A stretch of 64,000 bases of DNA from DASSUW01 sp963759375 (GTDB lineage: Bacteria > Actinomycetota > Thermoleophilia > Solirubrobacterales > Solirubrobacteraceae), in contig CAVWYY010000001.1 in NCBI GenBank assembly GCA_963759375.1, positions 1-64,000 of the forward strand, read 5' to 3'. Shown piece by piece: positions 26,396 to 33,915 of the stretch (positions are counted from its first letter, which is position 1; each line of letters opens with the position of its first letter). The notes beneath the pieces were generated by a model, which was given only the letters and a program-made list of their open reading frames with translations, ran no database searches and had not been told where the DNA came from. The translations under genes were made by a program, and so were the position numbers.

Positions 26396-27021
26396 TCGCG
26401 GGGATCGCCATCCCCGACAGCGCCCTCGGCCGGGAAGCAACCGAGTTCGTCCGGGAGGTGTCCACGCCGCTGCTTTTCAACCACTCACGGCGTGTGTTCT
26501 TCTGGGCATCGCTGCAGGCCGAGCGACTCGACCTCAGCTACGACCCTGAGCTGCTCTACGTCGGCGCGATGTTCCACGATGTCGGCCTGCTCGAAGGCCA
26601 TCGCTCGAAGCACGAGCGCTTCGAGATCGACGGGGCGAACGCCGCCCGCGCCTTCCTCGAGCGGCACGGCCTGCCCGAGGAGCACGTCATGACGGTCTGG
26701 GAATCGATTGCGCTGCACACGACCCGGCAGGTGCCGAACTACATGCGGCCAGAGGTGCGACTCGTGGCCCTCGGCGTCCAGTACGACGTCCTCGGCTCGG
26801 ACTTCGACGCGCTCACGGCCGAGCAGCGTGACGCGGTCCTGGTCGCCCATCCGCGGACGAAATTCGCGACGGGCATGATCGAGGCGCTGGCGGCGGGCGC
26901 CCGCGACAAGCCGGAAACCGCCGTCGGGACGATCCTGACCGACATTCTCGAAGCGACCGTGCCCGGTTACGTGCGATTCAACGTCTGCGACGCCATCAAG
27001 AACTCTCGCTTCGAGACGTGA
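26392..27021 (+). CDS. HD-domain protein (putative phosphohydrolase)
   Basis: The 209-residue protein has the metal-binding HD pattern: H31 (FNHSRRVFFWA), H62-D63 (GAMFHDVGLLEG) and a later His/Asp in IALHTTRQ. It resembles the cyanamide hydratase-like branch of HD proteins. Some members are hydratases rather than nucleotide phosphatases, so the substrate is open. It is translationally coupled to the preceding oxidoreductase and closes the operon. Confidence 0.8.
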   Translation: MIAGIAIPDSALGREATEFVREVSTPLLFNHSRRVFFWASLQAERLDLSYDPELLYVGAMFHDVGLLEGHRSKHERFEIDGANAARAFLERHGLPEEHVMTVWESIALHTTRQVPNYMRPEVRLVALGVQYDVLGSDFDALTAEQRDAVLVAHPRTKFATGMIEALAAGARDKPETAVGTILTDILEATVPGYVRFNVCDAIKNSRFET

Positions 27022-27083
27022 CCCAGGCTTGTGACGTGCGTCAGACTGGGTTGAGACACAAACTTCGAAGCAAGGAGACTGCG

Positions 27084-27599
27084 ATGAGCGACAACGCCGA
27101 GACCGCCATCCTCGCGGGCGGCTGCTTCTGGGGCGTCGAGGAGCTGCTCCGCCACCGCGATGGAGTCATCTCAACCAGGGTCGGCTACACCGGCGGGGAG
27201 AACGACAACCCCACCTACAGGAACCATCCCGGTCACGCCGAGGCGGTCGAGATCGTCTTCGATCCCGAGCGCATCTCGTACCGGGACATCCTCGAGTTCT
27301 TCTTCCAGATCCACGACCCGACGACCAAGGACCGCCAGGGCAACGACATCGGCTCGAGCTACCGCTCCGAGATCTTCTATACGAGCGATGAGCAGCGCCA
27401 GGTCGCGGAGGACACGATCGCCGACGTCGAGGCCTCGGGTCTGTGGCCCGGCAAGGTCGTGACCGAGATCAGCGAGGCGGTCCCCTTCTGGGAGGCTGAG
27501 CCCGAGCACCAGGACTACCTCCAGCGCTACCCGAACGGCTACACCTGCCACTTCCCGCGGCCGGGCTGGAAGCTGCCCCACCGCGAGACCGCCGCCTAA
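27084..27599 (+). CDS. msrA: Peptide-methionine (S)-S-oxide reductase
   Basis: The 171-residue protein has the MsrA active site GGCFWGVEE with the nucleophilic Cys near residue 13, followed by GYTGGENDNPTY and HPGHAEAVEIVFDP. It reduces methionine-S-sulfoxide in proteins using thioredoxin. No C-terminal resolving Cys pair is obvious; a Cys in GYTCHFPRPG may resolve. The ATG follows GCAAGGAGACT. No MsrB is attached. Confidence 0.95.
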   Translation: MSDNAETAILAGGCFWGVEELLRHRDGVISTRVGYTGGENDNPTYRNHPGHAEAVEIVFDPERISYRDILEFFFQIHDPTTKDRQGNDIGSSYRSEIFYTSDEQRQVAEDTIADVEASGLWPGKVVTEISEAVPFWEAEPEHQDYLQRYPNGYTCHFPRPGWKLPHRETAA

Positions 27600-27679
27600 C
27601 ACGGCACGGAAAGACCCGCATAGGCTCGGAGGGCGCGGAACTGCACCATTGGTGAGTGGAATCTGCCGCCGGAACCGCG

Positions 27680-29383
27680 ATGATGCGTCCGGTGAGGGCA
27701 AGGTTGACTGCAGCCGCGCTTGCCGCGGTCCTGCTGCTGGTGGGCGCCGCGAGCGCCTGGGCGGCGTTCGTGAAGGAAGGCTCGTCGTACACGGTGGGGG
27801 ACGACCCGCTGTCGCTCAACGCCGGCGACTTCAACGGCGACGGACGCCCAGACGTGGCGACGATCAACGGGACGAGCTCCAACGTGTCGGTGTTCCTGCG
27901 CCGGCCGGCCGGCGGCTTCGCGCAGGAAGCGGGGTCTCCGGTGGCGGTCGGCGCCGGGCCGAGCGGCGCGACGGTCGGCGACTTCAACGGCGATGGGCGA
28001 GTCGACCTGGCGGTGTCGAACTTCGTCGGGCAAAGCGTGTCGGTGCTGCTGCGCCAGGCGGGCGGCGGGTTCGCGCAGGAGGCGGGTTCGCCGATCACGA
28101 TCGGCTCCGCCACTGCGGTCGCCGCGGGTGACTTCAACGGCGATGGACGGCTCGACCTCGCGGTGACGCGAAGCGACACCAACCAGGTGGTGCTCCTGCC
28201 GCGCAACCCGGGGAACACGGGCTTCAACGTGGGGTCGTCGTTCCCGACAGGGGGGAACCCGGTCGCGATCGCCGTCGGCGACTACAACGGCGACGGGCTG
28301 GTCGACTTGGCGATCGCCAACCGGGGCGGAGCCAGCGCGACGATCCTGCTGCGGGCTGGCGCCACGTTCAGCGCCGAGGCGGCGCTCCCAGTCGGCAGCG
28401 ATCCCATCGGCATCGTCGCCGCCGACTTCGATGGCAACGGCCGTGCCGATCTCGCGGTCACCAACGCCGCCCCCGGCACCGTCTCCGCCTTCCTGCGCCG
28501 GCCGGCCAACAACGGCTTCACTGCCGAGGCGCCGATCCGGGTCAGTGCCTCGCCCGTCGGCATCGCCGCCGCCGACATCGACCGCGACGGCCGGCCCGAC
28601 CTCGCCGTGGCCGCCAACGCCGGCGCCGTCGAGACCCTCCGCCGCAACGCCGCCGGTGGCTTCACGCGCGACCCGGCGATCCCGCTCGCCGGCGCCGTCA
28701 ACGACGTCGTGGCCGCCGACTTCAACGGCGACTCGCGGCCGGACCTCGCCGCGTCCTCGTACACCAGCGCTCCGGCCGACACGTTCTCCGCCTTCCTGAA
28801 CCCCGCGCCCGCGGCGCCCCCGACGGGGCCGACGCTGCCGCCGCCGGTCGCCGGTAAGAGCGTCAACGTCGCGCTGGTGTCCGGCACCGTGAAGATCAAG
28901 CGGAAGGGGCGCAAGCACTACGTCAAGTTGACCGCGGGAGCACACATCCCGGTCGGCAGCTCGATCGACACGCGACGCGGGCGGATCAAGATCACCGCCG
29001 CCCAGGGCAAGGGCAAGACGGCGTCGGCGGACTTCTACGACGGACTGTTCAAGCTCACCCAGACCAAGGGCTCCAAGCCGCTCACCACGCTGGCCCTGAT
29101 CGAGCGGCTCAGCTGCGCGCGCAACGGCAAGGCGTCCGCCACCGCTGCCAAGAAAAAGAAGAAGAAGCGCAGGCTGTGGGGCGACGGCAAGGGCAGGTTC
29201 CGCACGAAGGGCAAGCACAGCGCTGCGACCGTCGTCGGTACGAAGTGGCTCGTCCAGGATCGATGCGCGTCGACGCTGACGCGTGTCGTCCGCGGCAGAG
29301 TCAAGGTGCGCGACTTCGCCAAGCGCAAGACCGTGATCGTGCGCGCCGGCAAGCACTACACAGCGCGGGCGAAGCGCAAGTAG
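27680..29383 (+). CDS. Secreted FG-GAP/VCBS repeat protein with basic C-terminal domain
   Basis: The 567-residue protein has a signal peptide (LTAAALAAVLLLVGAASAWA), then seven FG-GAP-like repeats (AGDFNGDGRPDVAT and variants). The Asp/Asn loops suggest calcium binding in a propeller. A Pro-rich linker (about 382-397) leads to a Lys-rich C-terminal domain with two FecR-like halves (VSGTVKIKRKGRKHYVKLTA; VVRGRVKVRDFAKRKTVIV). From memory, such a C-terminal domain recurs in Solirubrobacterales exported proteins. ATG 27680 or 27683; the ribosome site is weak. Confidence 0.8.
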   Translation: MMRPVRARLTAAALAAVLLLVGAASAWAAFVKEGSSYTVGDDPLSLNAGDFNGDGRPDVATINGTSSNVSVFLRRPAGGFAQEAGSPVAVGAGPSGATVGDFNGDGRVDLAVSNFVGQSVSVLLRQAGGGFAQEAGSPITIGSATAVAAGDFNGDGRLDLAVTRSDTNQVVLLPRNPGNTGFNVGSSFPTGGNPVAIAVGDYNGDGLVDLAIANRGGASATILLRAGATFSAEAALPVGSDPIGIVAADFDGNGRADLAVTNAAPGTVSAFLRRPANNGFTAEAPIRVSASPVGIAAADIDRDGRPDLAVAANAGAVETLRRNAAGGFTRDPAIPLAGAVNDVVAADFNGDSRPDLAASSYTSAPADTFSAFLNPAPAAPPTGPTLPPPVAGKSVNVALVSGTVKIKRKGRKHYVKLTAGAHIPVGSSIDTRRGRIKITAAQGKGKTASADFYDGLFKLTQTKGSKPLTTLALIERLSCARNGKASATAAKKKKKKRRLWGDGKGRFRTKGKHSAATVVGTKWLVQDRCASTLTRVVRGRVKVRDFAKRKTVIVRAGKHYTARAKRK

Positions 29384-29395
29384 CGCCAGGGCGCC

Positions 29396-30199
29396 TTAGC
29401 GGAGGATGCGAGTGAGGTCGATCTCCGCGTCCCGGGTCTGAAGGCCGCGCTGCATCGCGGCGCTGATGCGAGCCTGCGCGTCGGGCTGAAGAGCTCCCTC
29501 GCCGAACAGGTCCGAGTCGCGCCGGAAGTCGTCGGTCGGCGCCAGCGCGATGGCGTTGACGCGATCCTTGACCGCGGCATGGCCCGCCGCCGGGAACTCG
29601 GCGATGCGATGCGCGAGCGCACTCACGAACCCCGCCAGCTCGGCGGCGGGCAGCGCCCGGTTGATCCAGCCGTAGCGTTCCGCGAGGTCCGCGTCGTAGT
29701 CGTCCGCGCTGAGCATGACCTCGAGCGCCCGGCCACGACCCATGAGACGCGTGAGGTGCTGGACGGCGCCTCCGCCGGGAAGCAGGCCGAAGGCCGGCTC
29801 GAACTGCGCGAAGATCGCCGACTCGCGGGCCGCGAAGCGCATGTCGCAGGCGAGCGCGAATTCGCTGCCGGCGGAGCGCACGCGACCCTCGATCTGCGCG
29901 ATCGTGACGAGCCGGCTCGCGCTGAGATGGCGGAACAGCAGCGCGATCGACGCTTCCCCGGTGAGCTTCGCGGCTTCGTGTCGGTACTCGGCGATCCGCG
30001 TCAGGTCCACGTGGGAGATGAAGTAGTCCGGGTCGGCACTCGTGAACACGAGCACTTGCACAGCCGGGTCGCCCTCGGCACCCTGGATGAGCGAGACGAG
30101 ATCGCGGACCAGTTCAGGCCCGAGGAGGTTCATCGGCGGCGCCGAGATCTCCGCGAAAAGCACGGGGCCTTCCTGGCGGGTGTGGAGTGTCTCGAGCAT
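29396..30199 (-). CDS. Enoyl-CoA hydratase/isomerase (crotonase) family protein
   Basis: The 267-residue crotonase-fold protein shows APPMNLLGPELVRDL, VFTSADPDYFISHVD, IEGRVRSAGSEFALACDMRF and FEPAFGLLPGGGAVQHL. The oxyanion-hole GSEFALACD region and one Glu of the active site are present. The other Glu position is not obvious, so the reaction (hydration, isomerisation or other) is not assigned. The start is the ATG at 30197-30199. No fatty-acid partner genes are nearby. Confidence 0.85.
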   Translation of the reverse strand: MLETLHTRQEGPVLFAEISAPPMNLLGPELVRDLVSLIQGAEGDPAVQVLVFTSADPDYFISHVDLTRIAEYRHEAAKLTGEASIALLFRHLSASRLVTIAQIEGRVRSAGSEFALACDMRFAARESAIFAQFEPAFGLLPGGGAVQHLTRLMGRGRALEVMLSADDYDADLAERYGWINRALPAAELAGFVSALAHRIAEFPAAGHAAVKDRVNAIALAPTDDFRRDSDLFGEGALQPDAQARISAAMQRGLQTRDAEIDLTRILR

Positions 30200-30350
30200 G
30201 TGGTACTCACCGTGGCGATCGGCGCGACGGTTCGCGCCCGTGGCGACCCCGGCTCGGCCACCGGCCACCCCCGTGGAATACCGTGTCGCATGGACTGACC
30301 CGGGTTCAACTGGGTCGACACGCGACGACACCGAGGAACGAGCACGACGT

Positions 30351-30482
30351 CTGTATGTCGTCCTGCCCGCGGCGAAGCTCTACCAGCCGATCTGGACGTA
30401 CGACGTCAAGACGCTCGCGGACGACCTGAGCGCCCATCTCGTGTACGGGCTCGTCACGGCCGCCGCGTGGCGGCTGGCCTGA
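30351..30482 (+). pseudogene. 3' remnant of a small integral membrane protein gene
   Basis: A 43-residue tail (LYQPIWTYDVKTLADDLSAH, then LVYGLVTAAAWRLA and stop) resembles the C-terminal end of short DUF1440-like membrane proteins. No matching N-terminal part lies upstream, where the enoyl-CoA hydratase promoter region starts. It is probably a decayed fragment. The family assignment is from memory and tentative. Confidence 0.4.
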
Positions 30483-30584
30483 GTTCGGCGCAACCCCGGG
30501 ATCGACCCGAGCCCGGACCCCCGCGTCCCGACCCGGGCCGCCACGGGCGCGTTCGGCGCGGCGCGGAGCGACCGTGTCTCCACA

Positions 30585-31091
30585 ATGATCCGGGACGGCC
30601 ACGACGGTCGGAACGCAAGAGTGCCCCGCGCAGAGGCGGTGGCAATGGTCACGGGCGGCTCCTCTGAGACCGGCCGCGAGGTTGGTCGCGGGCTGGCCGG
30701 CTGGCGCTGGGCGATCGTCGTGGTCTACCTCGAGCATCAGCGCGAAGCCGAGGCGACGGTTGCGGAGATCCTCGCCGCCGAAGGTAGGACGGTCGCCGTG
30801 CGCGCCGACCTCGCGGACGATCTCGACGTCCAGCGCTTGTTCGCGGAATCGATCGCGGCGTTCGGACGCGTCGACGCGGTCGTTCACACGACCGCCGACA
30901 CCGCCTCGATCCTCTACCAGCTCGCGGCGCGTCATGTGAGCGAAAGCGGGGCGATCGTCAGCGTTCCCCCAGCTGAACCCGTGCCGGATGGAGTCGCACG
31001 GGGGTTGCGCAAGCGCTGCATCACGGTCGGCAGAGCCCCGCCGGACACGGTGCTCTCGTTCCTCGACGGGTGGAGGCGTGCCATCGGCTGA
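30585..31091 (+). pseudogene. Eroded short-chain dehydrogenase/reductase
   Basis: The first ~100 residues are a recognisable SDR (AVAMVTGGSSETGREVGRGL, RTVAVRADLADDLDVQRLFA, FGRVDAVVHTTAD). The frame then runs through short pieces that match later SDR segments with material missing between them (YQLAARHVSESGAIVSV, PVPDGVA). It ends at 168 residues instead of ~250. The catalytic Ser and YxxxK are gone, as is the NNAG-like motif. It stays an open frame, so a non-enzymatic product is conceivable. Confidence 0.65.
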
Positions 31092-31119
31092 GACCTCTGA
31101 ACTCCTCTAGAGTCGTCAA

Positions 31120-33897
31120 ATGCCTGCCATCCGAGGGCTCGGATTCCTCGGTAGGACGAGCGAGCGTCAACGCGTCGACGGCATGCTCGCTCAGGTCCGC
31201 GATGGTCAGAGCGCCGTACTGGTTATCCGCGGCGAGCCGGGCATCGGAAAGACCGCGCTGCTGCGATACGCCGCGCGACAGGCCTCGGGCGTGCACGTCA
31301 CCGAGGTCGAAGGGGTCGAGGCGGAGATGGAGCTGCCGTTCGCCGGGATCCATCGGTTGTGCGCGCCGATGTTCGACGGGCTCAAGGCTCTCGCGGAACC
31401 GCAGCAGAACGCGCTGCGAGTCGCTTTCGGTCTCGCGTCGGGCGTGGCGTCGGGCCCGTTCTTGGTCGCCGTCGCCGTGCTCAACCTGCTCTGTGCCACC
31501 GCCGAGGAGCGGCCGCTCCTGTGCCTGGTGGATGACGCGCAGTGGCTCGACGCCGCATCGGTGCAAGCGCTCGGATTCGTCGCACGGCGCCTGCTCGCGG
31601 AGCCGGTGGCGATGGTGTTCGCGCTGCGCGAGCCGATCACCACCCGCGCGCTCGACGGTCTGCCGCAGCTGTCGCTTGAAGGCCTCGATGAACCGGATGC
31701 GCGTGCGCTGCTGTCGAGAGCCGTCCCGGGCCGGCTCGATGATCGTGTCCGAGACCGGATCATCGCCGAGACGGCGGGCAATCCACTGGCGCTTGCCGAG
31801 CTGTCGCAGGGGATGAATGCTGCGGAGCGTGCCGGTTTTGTCCCGTCGGCCGCGCGCGACCTCCCGGTTCAGCTCGAGGAGCAGTACGAAGAGCGGGTCG
31901 CGGGATTGCCGGAAGCGACCCGGAGGCTGATGTTGCTGGCGGCAGCGGATCCGCTGGGGGAGGCACCCCTGTTATGGCGTGCGGCCGAACGGCTCTCCAT
32001 CGAGCCGGGCGCGCTGGCTCCCGCATCCGAGGCTGGGCTGTTGGAGATCGACGACCGCGTCCGGTTCCATCACCCGCTGGTGCGCTCGGCGGTGTACCGA
32101 GCCGCGCCGGACGACGAACGACGGCGCATGCACGAGGCGCTGGCCGACGCGAGCGATTCCGAGCTCGACGCCGACCGTCACGCCTGGCACCTCGCACTCG
32201 CCGCCGCCGGACCAGACGAAGCCGTCGCCGCCGCGCTCGAGCGGGCGGCAGGGCGAGCGCGAGGCCGTGGCGGGCTCGCGGCTGCAGCGGCGCTCCTCGA
32301 GCGGACGGCCGCTCTGACTCCCGACGTGACGCTTCAGGCAGCGCGCGCGCTCGCCGCGGCGGAGACCAGCTTCCAGGCCGGGGCGTTCGACGCGACGGCG
32401 CGGCTTCTCGCCGTGGCGGAGGCCGGGTCGCTCGACGGCTTCCAGAGCGCGCGAGTCGCGCTCCTGCGGGGGCACATTGCCCTTGTTTCCCGGCACGGCA
32501 ACGAGGCGGCCTGGTTGCTCCTCGACGCCGCGCGAGCGCTCGAGCCGTTGGACCTGAGCCTCGCTCGCCGCGCCTACCTGACCGCGTGGAGTGCCGCCGT
32601 CGCGGCGAGCCACCTCGGCGGAGCGGCCGTCCTTCTCGAGATCTGCCGTGCGGTGCGCGCGCTCCCGCCGCTGTCGCCGGACCCGCATCCACTCGACCTG
32701 GTTCTCGAGGGCTTCGCCCTGCTGATCACCGACGGACATGCGGCGGCGATGCCGATCCTCCAGCGCGCGTCGAACGTCGTCCCCCAGTTGCCGGTCGAGG
32801 ACGTCGTGCGGTGGAGCTTCCAGGTCGGCGGCGTGCGATCCGCCATGTGGGACGACGACGCGATCGCGGTCTACGAGCGACAGGCTCGGCTCGTCCGCGA
32901 CGCGGGCGCGCTCGCTGAGCTGCCGATCCACCTCCAGGCCCTGGCGCTCGAGCGAGCGTGGCTGGGCGACCTCGAAGGCGCGGGGCGGCTCATGGCCGAG
33001 AGCGAGAGCATCTCGACCTCGATCGGGACCCAGATGCCGCCGTTCGCGCTGCTCCGGATCCTGGCCCTACAGGGTCGCGAGGCCGAGGCCGCCCCGCTGA
33101 TCGAGGCGGTCAGCCAGCAAGGCATCACACGAGGACAGGGAAACGCGGTGATGGTCGCGCACTGGGCCGCCGCGGTGTTGTACAACGGCCTCGGTCGCTA
33201 CGGGAAGGCGTCAGCGGCGGCCCGAGAGGTCGTCGCGAACGGCGTCCTTCCCTGGCTGACGATGTGGGCGCGGGTCGAGCTCGTCGAGGCCGCCGCCCGC
33301 GTCGGCGATGCCGAGCTCGCGCGCGATGCGCTCGACGGGCTCGTGGCGACCACGCAACCTGCAGGCAGCGACTTCGCGCTCGGCATCGAGGCGCGTTCGC
33401 GGGCGCTCCTCGCCGATGGCAACGAGGCCGAGGCGTCCTACCGGGAGGCGATCGACCGGTTGAGCCGGACCCGGCGCCGGCCCGAGCTGGCTCGCGCCCA
33501 CCTCGTGTACGGCGAGTGGCTGCGCCGGGAGGCGCGTCTCGGGCAGGCCCGCGCGGGGCTCCGGACGGCCGAGGAGATGTTCACCGAGATCGGGATGGAG
33601 GCGTTCGCCGAGCGCGCGAGGAGCGAGCTGGTCGCCGCCGGCGCGAAACCGCGCCGGCGCGCCGACGAGGCGCGCGAGAAGCTCACGCCGCAGGAGCAGC
33701 AGATCGCGCAGCTCGCCCGCGACGGGCTCACCAACGCGGAGATCGGCGGCCAATTGTTCCTCAGCCCGCGCACCGTCGAATGGCACCTGCACAAGGTGTT
33801 CGCCAAACTTGGCATCGACTCGCGCAACGGCCTCTACGCCGCCCTGCCGCCACCGGAGCTGGATGACGCTCGCGTCTGCTCGCGGACCACGACGTAG
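31120..33897 (+). CDS. AAA-ATPase LuxR-family transcriptional regulator (LAL/MalT-like), copy 1
   Basis: The 925-residue regulator starts FLGRTSERQRVDGML. It has Walker A RGEPGIGKTALLRY (K44), Walker B LCLVDDAQWLDAAS (about 130-143), a long helical TPR-like middle (about 350-840) and a C-terminal LuxR helix-turn-helix (QQIAQLARDGLTNAEIGGQL, SPRTVEWHLHKVFAKLGI). Large ATP-binding LuxR regulators of this kind act as ligand- and ATP-dependent activators. It is followed 18 bp later by a close paralog. Confidence 0.9.
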   Translation: MPAIRGLGFLGRTSERQRVDGMLAQVRDGQSAVLVIRGEPGIGKTALLRYAARQASGVHVTEVEGVEAEMELPFAGIHRLCAPMFDGLKALAEPQQNALRVAFGLASGVASGPFLVAVAVLNLLCATAEERPLLCLVDDAQWLDAASVQALGFVARRLLAEPVAMVFALREPITTRALDGLPQLSLEGLDEPDARALLSRAVPGRLDDRVRDRIIAETAGNPLALAELSQGMNAAERAGFVPSAARDLPVQLEEQYEERVAGLPEATRRLMLLAAADPLGEAPLLWRAAERLSIEPGALAPASEAGLLEIDDRVRFHHPLVRSAVYRAAPDDERRRMHEALADASDSELDADRHAWHLALAAAGPDEAVAAALERAAGRARGRGGLAAAAALLERTAALTPDVTLQAARALAAAETSFQAGAFDATARLLAVAEAGSLDGFQSARVALLRGHIALVSRHGNEAAWLLLDAARALEPLDLSLARRAYLTAWSAAVAASHLGGAAVLLEICRAVRALPPLSPDPHPLDLVLEGFALLITDGHAAAMPILQRASNVVPQLPVEDVVRWSFQVGGVRSAMWDDDAIAVYERQARLVRDAGALAELPIHLQALALERAWLGDLEGAGRLMAESESISTSIGTQMPPFALLRILALQGREAEAAPLIEAVSQQGITRGQGNAVMVAHWAAAVLYNGLGRYGKASAAAREVVANGVLPWLTMWARVELVEAAARVGDAELARDALDGLVATTQPAGSDFALGIEARSRALLADGNEAEASYREAIDRLSRTRRRPELARAHLVYGEWLRREARLGQARAGLRTAEEMFTEIGMEAFAERARSELVAAGAKPRRRADEAREKLTPQEQQIAQLARDGLTNAEIGGQLFLSPRTVEWHLHKVFAKLGIDSRNGLYAALPPPELDDARVCSRTTT

Positions 33898-33915
33898 TCG
33901 ATGTAGCGTCTGCTG

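Noticed and set aside
27022..27083. TTGTG...CACAA inverted sequence before msrA as an operator
   Set aside because: Arms are only 5 bp and far apart, and no promoter elements are in register; chance is likely.
27596..29356. 586-residue minus-strand frame opposite the FG-GAP gene
   Set aside because: Low-complexity antisense of the repeat region; no ribosome site or family match.
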